Positions 1-9,091 of a stretch of 41,487 nucleotides of DNA are shown here, one piece after another. The stretch comes from Desulfobacteraceae bacterium (GTDB lineage Bacteria; Desulfobacterota; Desulfobacteria; Desulfobacterales; JAABRJ01). Location: positions 1 through 41,487 of the forward strand of contig JAJDNY010000094.1 in the NCBI GenBank assembly GCA_022340425.1. The letters run 5' to 3'. Below the pieces are notes generated by a model that was not told where the DNA came from, made no database searches, and worked only from the letters and a program-made list of their open reading frames with translations. Position numbers and translations under genes: made by a program. The first letter of the stretch is position 1. Each line of letters opens with the position of its first letter.

Positions 1-339
1 CTGCGCGGCGGCATAGAAAATGAGGTCCGGGGCGAGCGCCGCTATGCGTTCCAGCGACGGTGTAAGGAATCCTTCGACAATGGGCTTGGCCGCCATTTCC
101 GGCAGGCGGTTGTCGTTAGCGGTCACCGCCGCCAGCGCCTCCCCGGCTCCCATGGCGACGATCATCTCGGTGATCGCGGGCACCAGTGAGACGACCCGCT
201 GCGGCGGTTCCGGGATGCGGACCACCGTGCCGCGGTGGTCCACAACCGAAACCGCCGCGCCCCGGACCGGGGCGCAGACAAGCGCCAGGGCGAGGAGCGA
301 GAATAATAATGAGGCCGGTGTCAGATGCGTTCTTGGCAT
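1..339 (-). CDS. BtuF-like periplasmic cobamide-binding protein, second copy (partial)
   Basis: Minus-strand frame open from ATG at 339 to the window edge: 113 codons are visible and the 3' part is missing. It starts with a short basic N-terminus and a hydrophobic signal segment ending near an alanine-rich cleavage site. It then shows the hallmarks of the BtuF/FepB class III binding-protein fold: RVVSLVPAITEMIVAMGAG, then EGFLTPSLERIAALAPDLI. A ribosome-binding site GAGGG lies 6-7 bases before the ATG. It sits 98 bp downstream of btuB on the same strand, so it is probably co-transcribed and under the same B12 riboswitch. A complete btuF is present at 4699-5595, so this is a second binding protein. 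It could serve another cobamide or corrinoid precursor, or a metal chelate; the family is clear, the ligand is inferred from context. Confidence 0.85.
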   Translation of the reverse strand, partial: MPRTHLTPASLLFSLLALALVCAPVRGAAVSVVDHRGTVVRIPEPPQRVVSLVPAITEMIVAMGAGEALAAVTANDNRLPEMAAKPIVEGFLTPSLERIAALAPDLIFYAAAQ

Positions 340-353
340 GCCTATCCCTCAGG

Positions 354-385
354 GCCGGGTGCGACATTGAAGGGTCACACCCGGC
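354..385 (-). other. Stem-loop between btuB and the second btuF-like gene
   Basis: An 8-bp perfect inverted repeat (354-361 with 378-385, GCCGGGTG/CACCCGGC, 16-nt loop) lies in the 98-bp gap, with its base only a few bases upstream of the GAGGG ribosome-binding site of the downstream gene. There is no T-run, so it is not a standard intrinsic terminator. It could be an mRNA-stability or differential-expression hairpin within the operon. Confidence 0.4.
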
Positions 386-437
386 GCCTTTTGGCTCACG
401 GTCTTGGATGGCCATTCCCACAGCCTGAAAAAGAGGT

Positions 438-2417
438 TTAAAACGAAAATTTCACGCCGGCGTGGCCCGACAAGCCCGCTGTGGCGTAGCTCCAGCTCTC
501 CTCGTAGTTCTCGTCGAATAGGTTGTCGACCCTGCCATACAGCTGCACGTGGTCGTTTAGGTCATAGGCCGCGGCAAGATTGACCAGGTAGTAGGCGTCC
601 AGGTCTTCCACCCGGTTGCCGTCCGCATCGACTGCCGAGGCGATGGTTTTGCGTTCGTCGACCCAATAGACGTCCAGGTTGAGGTTCAGCCGCTGGAGAA
701 AGCGGTATCGCGCGTTGAAATAGACCTTGTTTTGCGGCCGCCGCACCAGTTCCTCCCCATCCGGGTCTTCGGTGTCGGTGTAGGTGTAGTTGAGCAGCAG
801 TGAGAGCGTCTCGATCGGCGACCACTCCGCAAAGGTCTCCACTCCCTGGGTTTTGGTGGTGCCGTCCAGGTTATCATAGGTTGAGTCGAAGGTTGCCGGG
901 TCAACGACGAATTCGATCTTGTCCCGGTAGCGGGTGGCGAAATAGGTGGCCCCGAATTTCACCTTGCCCTCCAGCAGGCGCTGCTCGAAGCCGGCATCCC
1001 AGCCGCGGCTTTTCTCGGCGTCGAGGTCCTCGTTGCCGCCTAGAAACCCGAAGGCCACGATGGGCTCGGCAAAAAGCTCATACAGCGACGGGGCGCGAAA
1101 GCCCGTGCCGTAGCTGGCCTTGATGGTGGTGTCGGTCTTTTGGATGAGATAGGAGGGGGCCACCTGCCAGGTGGTCTCGGTTCCGAAACGGCTGTGGTCG
1201 TCAACCCGGACGCCGCCCACGACAACCAGCCGGTCGTCCAGCAGAAAGAGTTGGTCGCTGACCCAGTAGCTGTTGATGTCGGCCTCTTTCTGGTCGCTGT
1301 CGTTCTCCTCCAGCTTTTCCTCGAAATAGGTGTAGCCGAGGGAAAGCGTGTTGATCTCGCCGAACATCAGGCTGCCCTGCCAGCCGGCTTCAGTGACGCG
1401 ACCCTCGAGATCGTTGGTTTGGTTGTCGTCGGCGTCGTAAGTTTTGTTGTCCTGGTCGGCGCCTTTGTAGAAAAGATTGGATTCCACCCGCCGGTCCAGA
1501 AAAAAGTTGTGCACGTTGAACTGGTAGAAAAGCTGATCGCTTTCGGTTTTCTGCCTCTTGGAGCCGTCCGGTTCGAGCGTTGCCGGGAACGAGTTGAAAT
1601 TCCAGCGGTCGGCGGCAAACCCGTTGAAATCGTCGATATCGGCGGTTGAATCAATGTAGCGGACAACGGCGTTGACGTCAAAGTCGTCGGTGATGTCGAG
1701 GCCGAATTTTCCCGACAAGGTGGTATTGTCCCAACCGTCGTCCTCGGCTGTGTTGCCGCCCCGCGCAATGTCCCGGTTGCGGTCGTTGGCCGCCGAAAAG
1801 CCGTCGGTTTCGGTTCTGGCGGCCGACAGCGAAAAATTGAATTTTTTCAACTGGCCGGATGCGTCGCCGAAGGCTCTCCAGGTATCGTAGGAGCCGTATT
1901 CCGCGCCGACGTGCGCCGTCGGTTTGCCGCTGCCTTTCTTGGTGATGATGTTGATCACGCCGGCGGTGGCGTTGCTGCCATACAGGGCGCTGAGGGGGCC
2001 GCGGACGACCTCGATGCGCTCGATATTGTCCAGCGTCAGGTTGGCGAGGTCGGCGGAACGGTTGGGCGATGAGGGGTCGTTGAACATGATGCCGTCCACC
2101 AGCACCAGCGTGTTTTTTGAGTCTCCGCCCCGGATGAAGACCGTGGTGGATGACCCCGGAGCGCCGCTTGCCACGATGTCGATTCCAGGTATCCCCTTGA
2201 GCGCTTCCGCGACGCGCGTCTGCTTGGCGGCTTCGATATCCGCCGCCGTGACCACGGAAACCGCGCTGCCGCCGACTTTGTCGAGAGCCGTTTCGGTGCG
2301 GGTCGCGGTCACCACGACTTCCGCCATGGTCGCCGGCCGGTCCTGCGCCGCGGCTGGTGCCGAACTGGCGAATGCCGCCAGCGCCCCAACTGCCAAGATT
2401 CCTGCCAACCGTTTCAT
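438..2417 (-). CDS. btuB: TonB-dependent vitamin B12 outer-membrane receptor BtuB
   Basis: 659 aa. Imports cobalamin or other corrinoids across the outer membrane using TonB energy. The start at 2417 is chosen because GGAGGAA lies just upstream and a clean signal peptide follows (MKRLAGILAVGALAAF, cleavage near AAAQ). The frame stays open further upstream, but that part reads through a terminator. Mature N-terminus has a TonB-box-like AEVVVTATR, then the plug domain (about residues 45-160) with GIPGIDIV, FIRGGDSKNTLVLVDG and VVRGPLSALYGSNATAGVI. The rest is a 22-strand-type beta-barrel ending in a terminal Phe (VKFSF), as expected for BAM-assembled proteins. The cobalamin riboswitch directly upstream and btuFCD next door make the B12 assignment strong over siderophore receptors. 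Confidence 0.93.
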   Translation of the reverse strand: MKRLAGILAVGALAAFASSAPAAAQDRPATMAEVVVTATRTETALDKVGGSAVSVVTAADIEAAKQTRVAEALKGIPGIDIVASGAPGSSTTVFIRGGDSKNTLVLVDGIMFNDPSSPNRSADLANLTLDNIERIEVVRGPLSALYGSNATAGVINIITKKGSGKPTAHVGAEYGSYDTWRAFGDASGQLKKFNFSLSAARTETDGFSAANDRNRDIARGGNTAEDDGWDNTTLSGKFGLDITDDFDVNAVVRYIDSTADIDDFNGFAADRWNFNSFPATLEPDGSKRQKTESDQLFYQFNVHNFFLDRRVESNLFYKGADQDNKTYDADDNQTNDLEGRVTEAGWQGSLMFGEINTLSLGYTYFEEKLEENDSDQKEADINSYWVSDQLFLLDDRLVVVGGVRVDDHSRFGTETTWQVAPSYLIQKTDTTIKASYGTGFRAPSLYELFAEPIVAFGFLGGNEDLDAEKSRGWDAGFEQRLLEGKVKFGATYFATRYRDKIEFVVDPATFDSTYDNLDGTTKTQGVETFAEWSPIETLSLLLNYTYTDTEDPDGEELVRRPQNKVYFNARYRFLQRLNLNLDVYWVDERKTIASAVDADGNRVEDLDAYYLVNLAAAYDLNDHVQLYGRVDNLFDENYEESWSYATAGLSGHAGVKFSF

Positions 2418-2464
2418 AGTTCTTCCTCCTCGGATTGTTGTGGTGTGGCAGAGGGGCTGATGGC

Positions 2465-2498
2465 AAAAAAAAACCGGATCGAAACGATTTCGATCCGG
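2465..2498 (-). terminator. Intrinsic terminator: expression platform of the B12 riboswitch
   Basis: On the minus strand an 11-bp perfect stem (CCGGATCGAAA at 2488-2498, TTTCGATCCGG at 2474-2484, 3-nt loop) is followed directly by nine T residues (2465-2473). It lies between the cobalamin aptamer and the btuB start. This is the arrangement of a transcription-terminating riboswitch: B12-bound aptamer should favour the terminator and shut off btuB. Confidence 0.93.
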
Positions 2499-2558
2499 GA
2501 TTTCCCGTTTATCCTCAGAATCCGCAGGCACCCTCTGTCCACGAAGGCATGGCCCAAC

Positions 2559-2744
2559 GGCTCAGGCAGGTCTTCTGACTTCCCAGCCTTTCCGGCCGCC
2601 TTCCCACCCCGCTCTGGCGGGGCAGTGGCATACACCTGCCGAAAAGGTTCCCGTCCTGGCATCCAGGACCGGCTGGGTCACAGCGGCGGGCCCGTCCCCG
2701 ATTCGCACGGGGTTCCCTATTGAGCTGACAACAGCACCTGAACC
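2559..2744 (-). promoter_or_regulatory. Cobalamin (B12) riboswitch aptamer
   Basis: Read on the minus strand, the closing stem P1 pairs GGTTCAGG (2737-2744) with CCTGAGCC (2559-2566), allowing one G-U. Inside, in order, are TAGGGAACCCCGTGCGAATC, GCCGCTGTGACC, the conserved TATGCCACTG, GGGTGGGAAGGCGGCC, and AAGTCAGAAGACCTGCC. These are the conserved blocks of the cobalamin (B12-box) class. It controls btuB and likely the BtuF-like gene after it. Its position is internal to the locus: btuFCD lie upstream of it, outside its direct cis control. Confidence 0.96.
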
Positions 2745-2755
2745 TATTCCAGGTC

Positions 2756-2784
2756 TGCTTATGCCAAGAACTGCCTGAAGTCAA
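2756..2784 (-). promoter_or_regulatory. Candidate sigma-70 promoter for the riboswitch-btuB transcript
   Basis: On the minus strand TTGACT (2779-2784) and TAAGCA (2756-2761) are separated by 17 bases, ending 12 bases before the riboswitch P1 stem. The -35 is good and the -10 weak. Placement fits a leader transcript that begins just before the aptamer. Confidence 0.45.
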
Positions 2785-2826
2785 TGGCTTATTGAATAGC
2801 AGGGGGACATTGGCACGGCGCCTGCC

Positions 2827-2850
2827 GCCGGCGGGCTTGCAGCCGCCGGC
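2827..2850 (-). terminator. Possible transcription-end hairpin after btuD
   Basis: Eight-bp GC-only stem (GCCGGCGG at 2827-2834 with CCGCCGGC at 2843-2850, 8-nt loop) starts about 12 bases past the btuD stop. No T-tract follows, so intrinsic termination is uncertain; it may be a pause or a 3'-end stabiliser separating btuFCD from the riboswitch-btuB unit. Confidence 0.4.
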
Positions 2851-2861
2851 TCCGATTCCGG

Positions 2862-3695
2862 CTATTTCCCGCCGGGGTCCGGATCGGCCGGGCCGCCGGC
2901 AGCTTGCAGAAATCGGCCCGGGACGGGGGTGATCTGGGGATAGCCGCCCAGCGGGTTGGCGCCCACCAGCACGCGGCAGCCGTAGGTGCGCTCGATATTT
3001 TGGTAGGTGACGATTTCCCGGGGGGACCCGATGGCCACCCGGGTGCCGTCTTTGAGCAGCATCAGGCGGTCTGCGTACATGGCCGCGAGATTGATGTCGT
3101 GGGAGACCATGACGATGGTGACCCCCTTTTCCTCGCGCAGGCGGGCCATGAGGTCCATGACGCGGATCTGGTGGGCGAGATCCAGTGCGGCGGTGGGTTC
3201 GTCCAGCAGGATGACCGCCGGCTCCTGGCACACCGCGCGGGCCAGGTAAACCCGCTGGCGCTCACCTCCGCTGAGCTGGTCGAGCCTGCGGTGGCTCAGA
3301 TGGGAGACTCCGGTGAAGCGCATCGCCTGTTCGGCAATCCGGCGGTCCTTTTGACTTTCCAGCCCCAGCAGGCCCATGTGGGGCGCACGGCCCATCAGCA
3401 GCACCTCCCATACGCTGAAGGGAAAGTTTTCCGCCGCCAGCTGGGGCACCAGCGCCAGGCTCCGGGCCAGTTCGCGGCGGCTGTAGGAGCACAGCGGGCG
3501 CTGGAGCAGGGCGACGCTGCCTCGGAAGCAGCGGTCGATCCCGGCCAGAATTTTCAGCAGGGTGGTCTTGCCCGAGCCGTTGGGGCCGATGATGATGAAA
3601 AACTCCCCCTTCCGGACCTCGAAGGACAGGTCCCGCAGGACCGTTTCGGCGCCGTAGGCGTGCCGGAGGTTGCGGGCGACCACGGCCGGGGTCAT
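2862..3695 (-). CDS. btuD: B12 ABC transporter ATP-binding protein
   Basis: 277 aa. ATPase subunit of a class II (BtuCDF/FecBCDE type) importer. Motifs in order: Walker A GPNGSGKTT (37-45), Q-loop near VPQ (83-85), signature LSGGERQRVYLARAV (141-155), Walker B VILLDEP (161-167) and H-loop MVSHD (His199). The ATG at 3695 overlaps the btuC stop by 4 bp (ATGA) and is preceded by GAGGAG, so translation is coupled. The frame is open far upstream inside btuC, but the coupling and family alignment fix this start. The C-terminal tail after about residue 235 is Pro/Gly-rich and probably variable. Together with the neighbours it drives corrinoid import; on motifs alone an iron-chelate importer could not be excluded. 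Confidence 0.9.
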   Translation of the reverse strand: MTPAVVARNLRHAYGAETVLRDLSFEVRKGEFFIIIGPNGSGKTTLLKILAGIDRCFRGSVALLQRPLCSYSRRELARSLALVPQLAAENFPFSVWEVLLMGRAPHMGLLGLESQKDRRIAEQAMRFTGVSHLSHRRLDQLSGGERQRVYLARAVCQEPAVILLDEPTAALDLAHQIRVMDLMARLREEKGVTIVMVSHDINLAAMYADRLMLLKDGTRVAIGSPREIVTYQNIERTYGCRVLVGANPLGGYPQITPVPGRFLQAAGGPADPDPGGK

Positions 3696-4702
3696 CTTCC
3701 GCTCCTCCTCAGGAGGAAGATAAACAGCGGTGCTCCGATCATCGCGGTGATCACCCCCACCGGCAGCTCGCCTTGGCGCGGCACGATCCGCGCCAGCAGG
3801 TCGCAGCCCACCATGTAGGTGGCGCCCCCCAGGATGCAGGCCGGAACCAGGATGCGGTGATCCGGCCCCAGCAGCAGCCGCAGCAGGTGGGGCATGACCA
3901 GCCCCACGAAACCCAGCAGGCCGCACTGGGCGACGGTGGCGCTGATCATAAACGAGGTCGCCACCAGCAGCGTCATCGTGACCAGCTTGATGTTGACCCC
4001 CAGCGCCATGGCGGTCTCCTTGCCCATCAGCAGGAGGTTCATGGCGTGGGACAGCAGAAAGACCAGCAGGAAGCAGGGGGCCAAAAGCAGCGCCAGCAGC
4101 CGGACCTGCCCCATGTCGGTGAGCGAGAGATCGCCCATCAGCCAGAAGATGATGTTGTGCAAACGGGAGTCCTGGGTGAGCGAAATCAGAAAGAGGATCA
4201 TGGCCGAGCAAAACGCGTTGACCATCACGCCGGCCAGAAGAAGTGAGTCTTTTTTGAGGATCTGGCGGCCCGATGAGAGCACCACCACCAGCGCCAGGGT
4301 GGCCATGCTGCCCGCAAAGGCGGTGGCGCTGACCCCCGGAAAGCGCGACAGGCCCAGCAGGATCCCGCTGATGGCGCCCACTGCCGAACCTCCCGAGATC
4401 CCCAGGATATAAGGCTCCGCCAGGGGGTTGCGCAACAGCGCCTGGAAAACCAGGCCGCCCAGCGAGAGGGTCGCCCCGACCTCGGCGGCCATTAGCACGC
4501 GGGGCAGGCGAATGCGCCAGACGATGGTCTGCTGGACGAGATTGGCGGAATCCAGGGCCAGCAGCGCCTCCCAGATAGCCCGCAAGCCGCTGCCGGTGAC
4601 GCCGAAGCCCAGCCCCAGGAAGCTGGCCGTCAGCAGCGCCAGCAAAAGCGGGAGCGATACGAGCAGCAAACGCCTCAAAACCGGTTGGGGGCCGGGGCTC
4701 AT
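3692..4702 (-). CDS. btuC: B12 ABC transporter permease
   Basis: 336 aa, FecCD/BtuC family, about ten transmembrane helices. Recognisable features are RLPRVLMAAEVGATLSLGG, the family GxxxQxLLRNPLAEPYILG block (here GGLVFQALLRNPLAEPYILG), the Gly-rich ISGGSAVGAISG, and the late GLVMPHLLRLLLGPDHR segment that contacts the ATPase. It overlaps btuF upstream and btuD downstream by 4 bp each, typical of a tightly coupled importer operon. It should form the inner-membrane channel with BtuD. Confidence 0.9.
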   Translation of the reverse strand: MSPGPQPVLRRLLLVSLPLLLALLTASFLGLGFGVTGSGLRAIWEALLALDSANLVQQTIVWRIRLPRVLMAAEVGATLSLGGLVFQALLRNPLAEPYILGISGGSAVGAISGILLGLSRFPGVSATAFAGSMATLALVVVLSSGRQILKKDSLLLAGVMVNAFCSAMILFLISLTQDSRLHNIIFWLMGDLSLTDMGQVRLLALLLAPCFLLVFLLSHAMNLLLMGKETAMALGVNIKLVTMTLLVATSFMISATVAQCGLLGFVGLVMPHLLRLLLGPDHRILVPACILGGATYMVGCDLLARIVPRQGELPVGVITAMIGAPLFIFLLRRSGR

Positions 4703-5595
4703 GGGGCTGCTTGCACCAGTTCCGGTTGGAGCAGGTCCACCAAAAGCTCCAGGCCGTCCACCAGCCGCGGCGATGCCCGGTCAAAGAGGTCGGAATCCAC
4801 CAGGTGGATGCGGCGGTCGCGGGCGGCGGGAATTTCGGGCCACTGCTGCCATTCGGCCTGGGCTTTGAGGAAACTCTCGTTGCGGTCCATGGAGGTGATG
4901 ATTACGATTTCGGGTGCCAGGGCGATGGTCTCCTCCCGGCTGAAGCGCGGGTAGGGCACCGCCCCGGCGGCGACGTTGGTTCCCCCGGCCATGGTGATCA
5001 GTTCGTGGATGAAGGTCCCGCTGCCCACGGAGACGATCGGGGAAATCCCGATCTGGAAAAATACCCGCGGCCGGTGGGTGGTGGCGGCCACCCGGTCTTT
5101 GACGGCCGTGATGCGGGCGTTCATTTCGGCCACCAGGCTTTGCGCCGCGAGGCGCGCATTTAAAAGGCCGCCCACCTCCAGGATGGTCTCGCCGATAGCC
5201 GTCAGATCGACCGGGTTGACGGCGTAAACCGGGATCTGCAGTGCTTCCAGACGCTGGATGACCGCCTTGGGGTTGCCGTCCTTGACGGCGATGCAGAGGT
5301 CCGGCGCCAGGGCCACAATCCGCTCCAGATCCAGGTGGACATAGGAGCCCACTCGAGGCAGGTGCTTCGCCGCGGGGGGAAAATCGCTGAAGCGGGTCAC
5401 GCCCACAAGCCGGTCCTCGCGCCCCAGGGCGTAGACGATCTCGGTGATGCTGGGCGCCAGCGCCACCACCCGCCGGGGGTCCTCCGGGACGACGACGCTG
5501 CGGCCCATTTGGTCGATCACCGTCCCCGCGGCGGATGATTGAAAGGCTGTCAGGACTGCAAGGGCCCCGATGATGAGTTGGACAACGGATCGCAT
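4699..5595 (-). CDS. btuF: Periplasmic cobamide-binding protein BtuF
   Basis: 298 aa. Delivers B12 to the BtuCD permease. The start at 5595 gives a good signal peptide (MRSVVQLIIGALAVLTAF, cleavage near SSAAG), although the ribosome-binding site is weak; an in-frame ATG at 5679 has none either and would bury the signal. Then DQMGRSVVVPEDPRRVVALA, SITEIVYALG, RVGSYVHLDLERIVALAPDL and GGTNVAAGAVPYPRFSREE, all characteristic of class III binding proteins such as BtuF. It is first in the btuF-btuC-btuD unit. No B12 riboswitch was found in the 255 bp upstream, so control of this unit is not obvious. Confidence 0.88.
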   Translation of the reverse strand: MRSVVQLIIGALAVLTAFQSSAAGTVIDQMGRSVVVPEDPRRVVALAPSITEIVYALGREDRLVGVTRFSDFPPAAKHLPRVGSYVHLDLERIVALAPDLCIAVKDGNPKAVIQRLEALQIPVYAVNPVDLTAIGETILEVGGLLNARLAAQSLVAEMNARITAVKDRVAATTHRPRVFFQIGISPIVSVGSGTFIHELITMAGGTNVAAGAVPYPRFSREETIALAPEIVIITSMDRNESFLKAQAEWQQWPEIPAARDRRIHLVDSDLFDRASPRLVDGLELLVDLLQPELVQAAP

Positions 5596-5850
5596 CGGCC
5601 AAAAATTTCCGGCTTCCGCCTGCTGGCGGTCTGTTCCCGAGCACCCCGGAAAGCGTTTGGTGTTTCGTGAAGCCTCCATGCGGCTGATGTGGGCAAATCT
5701 ACCTTTCGGCCCCGGAGCCGTCAACAGGAATCTGGGCCGCGCCCGGCCGGCGGCCGAAAGGTTTCTCCGCTGGGTCAGCGGGCGGTCTTTGAGCGACACA
5801 CCCTCGCGGGCCGTCTCTTGTCAGCATTTCCCAACCGAAAGGAGTGTCTC

Positions 5851-6990
5851 ATGATCCCTTTCCTGTTTCGCGCCGCGATGGCGGCGGTTGTCTTGGCGGC
5901 TTTGACCGGCGGCGGTGTTGCCGCCGCAGCGGCTGCGGGCAAGCCCTTCGAGGTGCAGGAAGTCGCGCGCTTCGACCAGCCCTGGGCGATGACCTTTCTG
6001 CCCGACGGGCGTCTGCTGGTGACCGAGAAACCGGGTAAACTGAAGCTCTTTGACGTTGGCAGCCGGGCAAGCACCGTGATCAGCGGTGTGCCGGAAGTCG
6101 CTTACGGCGGCCAGGGCGGCCTGGGGGATGTGGTGCTGCATCCGCGCTTCGCAGAAAACGATCTTCTCTATCTCAGCTACGCCGAGGCCGGTGCCGGCGG
6201 CGCCGGTGCCGCCGTGGCGCGCGCGCGGCTGGTGTTGGATCCGACCGGCGGCGGCAGACTGGAGGAACTGGCGGTGATCTGGCGCCAGGTGCCCAAGGTG
6301 TCCGGGCAGGGGCACTACGGCCACCGGATCGCATTCGATCGGGACGGGATGCTGTGGATCACTTCCGGCGAGCGTCAGAAGTTCGACCCGGCCCAGGACC
6401 TGCAGTCCACCCTGGGCAAGATCATCCGCCTGGAGGACGACGGGCGTGTGCCGCCCGACAACCCGTTTGCGGATAAAGGCGGCGTCAGCGCCCAGATCTG
6501 GTCGTTGGGGCACCGCAACCCGCTGGGCATCGTCTTTGACGCCGACGGCCGGCTGTGGGTGCATGAGATGGGGCCCAAAGGCGGCGATGAACTCAACCTG
6601 ATCGAGAAGGGTGTCAACTACGGCTACCCGATCGTTTCCGAGGGCGACCATTACAGTGGCCGCACCATCCCCGACCACCACACCCGGCCGGAATTCCGCG
6701 CCCCGGTGATCTCCTGGACCCCGGTGATCTCGCCGTCGGGCTTTATCATTTACACCGGCAAGCGCTTTCCAGACTGGCAGGGCAGCGGCCTGATGGGCGG
6801 TCTTTCCTCGCGCGCGCTGGTGCGCATCACATTCGACGGCGAGCAGGCGCGCGAGGCCGAACGCTTCGACATGGGCACCCGCATCCGTGAGGTGGAGCAG
6901 GGCCCGGACGGGCTGGTCTGGCTGCTGGAAGACGAACGCTACGGCATGGGGGGGCGCCTGCTCAGGCTGGCCCCGGTAACCGGTGGCTAG
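5851..6990 (+). CDS. Periplasmic PQQ-type aldose sugar dehydrogenase (Asd/YliI family)
   Basis: 379 aa with an N-terminal signal peptide (hydrophobic stretch then Ala-rich site near residue 28). The rest is one GSDH beta-propeller domain: [95 protein letters not shown]. These match soluble aldose dehydrogenases that oxidise sugars with PQQ. The ATG at 5851 is preceded by AAAGGAG at a good distance; the frame extends upstream but without a signal. It diverges from btuF and ends tail to tail with the next gene, sharing a CTAG at both stops. Whether the organism makes PQQ cannot be seen here, so substrate and cofactor use are inferred from family. Confidence 0.88.
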   Translation: MIPFLFRAAMAAVVLAALTGGGVAAAAAAGKPFEVQEVARFDQPWAMTFLPDGRLLVTEKPGKLKLFDVGSRASTVISGVPEVAYGGQGGLGDVVLHPRFAENDLLYLSYAEAGAGGAGAAVARARLVLDPTGGGRLEELAVIWRQVPKVSGQGHYGHRIAFDRDGMLWITSGERQKFDPAQDLQSTLGKIIRLEDDGRVPPDNPFADKGGVSAQIWSLGHRNPLGIVFDADGRLWVHEMGPKGGDELNLIEKGVNYGYPIVSEGDHYSGRTIPDHHTRPEFRAPVISWTPVISPSGFIIYTGKRFPDWQGSGLMGGLSSRALVRITFDGEQAREAERFDMGTRIREVEQGPDGLVWLLEDERYGMGGRLLRLAPVTGG

Positions 6991-8849
6991 CGGGGCGCCA
7001 GGAGGAGCAGCCCTTTTTCCGACTGCAGCTCGGCGTCGAAGTGCTCCAGGTAGTTCAGGCCAAGCAGCCCCCAGCCGGGTCGTTCGGGCAAATCCAGCAC
7101 CAGTGCGCGGACATCGTTCACCACCCAGCCTCCGATTTCAATCTGGGGCAGGCGGATTTCCGGGGCGAAGCGCACCCCGCCGGCGGTGACGATCCGTCGC
7201 CGCGGTCTGCCGCCGTCCGCCGCAATTCCCAATGCCGCGGCGGCAGACTGGGGGACGGTCACCAGCGTGGCCCCGGTGTCCACCAGGAATTGCTGGCGCA
7301 CCTCGCCCCCGAGGCCCGCGGTCACCGGGATGCTGCGGGCCCCGGGGGTGAAGCGGATCACGATCTTGCCCGCCAAAGCTTTCAACTCGGCGATCTGATC
7401 GGCCAGGCGTTCGGCCTGCAGGCGAAACGGCTCCGGATAGGCCCGCATCTTGAGCAGGCTTTCGGCCCGGCGCCAGTCCCCGTCGGCCAGGGTTAGCTGG
7501 ACCGCCGACAGGTGCACCGCGGGGTCCTCGGGCATGAATTCCGCTGCCAGGCGATACGCTTCCCAGGCTCGGCCGCGCATTTCCGGCCGGTGGGTATGGG
7601 CCATCTGGCGGGCGTAAATCTCGCCGTGCCAGGCCGCGAGTTGCGCCCGATCAGAATCGGCATCGGCCATGCCGCCGTCGGTCGCCGCCATCACCAGTCC
7701 GACGGCGGCGCCGTATCCGTAAGCCTCGAAGGCGGCGTCGGCCACCGCCAAGAGCAGATCGAGGCTGCCCGCCGCCCGCAGGATGTCAGGGCCGCAGATT
7801 TTGGCCGCTTCCTCCGCAGCGCCCGTTTGCAGCAGCTCCGTGGTCAGGGCGCGCATGCGCGCGATCACCGTCTCGGGACGGATGTCGGCCGGGGTTTGCA
7901 CCGGCGGCAAAACCGCTCTGCGGCTGAACCCCTCGGCCCACTGGGCCAACTCGGCTGCGGGCTGGCCTTTTGGGGCCAGAGCCAGCGCCTTCAGAAAGCT
8001 TTCCTCCCGACTGCCGGCGAAGGTCAGACGGTAGAAGTCGGCCACCTGGAACTCGGGCTGCAACAGCTCGCTGTCCAGACCGTACCAGAGATACGCGTGG
8101 CTGCCGCCATCCGCGAAAGTCCAGCCGACAATTCGGCCGGCCTGCAGTAAAACCCCCGCCCGCTTTTCCGCCTCGCCCAGGGCGCATTTTAAAAAGTGGC
8201 CCTGGCGCATGCATCCCGCGCTCTGCAATGTCGCCGTCTGGTCGGCGCCGCCCGCCAGCGGCCGCCACGCCAGCGGTTGGTCCTCCTGCCAGGCGGCCAG
8301 CCGGCTGCCGGGGATCTTGAATTCCCCCCCGATGCGCCACAAACCGATCTCGTCGCTGTCGAACAGGACACCGCCTTCGATGGGAAACGCGGTCCCGTCA
8401 CCCAGTTCCAGGACCCAGTCGTGGGCGCCGGATACGGCCGCGGCCGGCAGCGCCACCCAGCCGCCGGCCACAATCATCACCGGTGTCTGGTACAGCTCCG
8501 CACCGGCGATATCCCGCAGGGTGACCCTCCCGTAGAAGGGCTTGAAACCGTAGGCCGCCCGGGCTGCTTCAGGCGGTCGCCTTGGTCGCCGGTTGGTGGC
8601 CTGGGGAAGGGGGCCGGGAGCCGAAAAGCCGGGCGGAGAGCCGTCGGGCGGGAGCTTGGCAGGGAGAATAAGCCCCAGCTTGGGGAGGGACCAGAGGAAC
8701 AGCGCCGCCAGGCCGGCGCAAAAAACCAACCCGGCGATCAGCCCCGTCCGGGTGCTGCGCCGCCTCGCGCCGGCGGTCAGGCGGGCACCGCAACGACTGC
8801 AGAAACGGGCGTCATCGGAGCAGGCGCTCCGGCATTTCGGGCATTGCAT
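6987..8849 (-). CDS. Membrane-anchored zinc-ribbon protein with C-terminal retropepsin-like aspartic protease domain
   Basis: 620 aa. Order: zinc ribbon with CPKC (Cys3, Cys6) and CSRC (Cys17, Cys20); basic stretch; one transmembrane helix about 36-54; a Pro-rich linker; a long middle region (about 100-500) with Ala/Leu-rich helical repeats resembling TPR from about 330; and a C-terminal single-lobed aspartic protease domain (about 512-620) with [13 protein letters not shown] (catalytic Asp524) and [16 protein letters not shown]. Such clan AA domains act as dimers. The ribbon should be cytoplasmic and the protease outside the inner membrane. Substrate unknown. An early part around 100-300 could be an inactive trypsin-like fold, but I cannot show this. 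It overlaps the sugar dehydrogenase 3' end by 4 bp, convergent. Confidence 0.75.
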   Translation of the reverse strand: MQCPKCRSACSDDARFCSRCGARLTAGARRRSTRTGLIAGLVFCAGLAALFLWSLPKLGLILPAKLPPDGSPPGFSAPGPLPQATNRRPRRPPEAARAAYGFKPFYGRVTLRDIAGAELYQTPVMIVAGGWVALPAAAVSGAHDWVLELGDGTAFPIEGGVLFDSDEIGLWRIGGEFKIPGSRLAAWQEDQPLAWRPLAGGADQTATLQSAGCMRQGHFLKCALGEAEKRAGVLLQAGRIVGWTFADGGSHAYLWYGLDSELLQPEFQVADFYRLTFAGSREESFLKALALAPKGQPAAELAQWAEGFSRRAVLPPVQTPADIRPETVIARMRALTTELLQTGAAEEAAKICGPDILRAAGSLDLLLAVADAAFEAYGYGAAVGLVMAATDGGMADADSDRAQLAAWHGEIYARQMAHTHRPEMRGRAWEAYRLAAEFMPEDPAVHLSAVQLTLADGDWRRAESLLKMRAYPEPFRLQAERLADQIAELKALAGKIVIRFTPGARSIPVTAGLGGEVRQQFLVDTGATLVTVPQSAAAALGIAADGGRPRRRIVTAGGVRFAPEIRLPQIEIGGWVVNDVRALVLDLPERPGWGLLGLNYLEHFDAELQSEKGLLLLAPR

Positions 8850-9091
8850 CGAAGACCGTCCTGGTCATTGGGGGTTTCGGACTGAAAGGTGGTGCGAGAC
8901 GGTGCGCAACAAAAAAATTCCCCCCAACTTCAGTCTGTGACCCCATCGGACGATGAAATCAAAGGAAATTTCAAACTTCCTGGGCACGGTCCTGCAAATC
9001 CATCGCCTCAAAAAAACCTTCTGAAAATTGGAGCGCACCAGATACCTTATTCACCCGATCAGGGCCCCTGGTCACTGTCAAAGGAGGAAAC

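Noticed and set aside
2418-2531. Upstream extension of the btuB frame (38 extra codons)
   Set aside because: It runs through the riboswitch terminator hairpin and T-run, lacks a ribosome-binding site, and would hide the signal peptide.
3696-4784. Upstream extension of the btuD frame through btuC
   Set aside because: Overlaps btuC throughout; Gly/Pro/Arg-rich shadow translation typical of high-GC DNA; the 4-bp ATGA overlap with btuC defines the real start.
5596-5850. Second cobalamin riboswitch upstream of btuF
   Set aside because: The conserved GCCACTG, GGGAA and AGTCAGGAGACCTGCC-like blocks were looked for on the minus strand and are absent.
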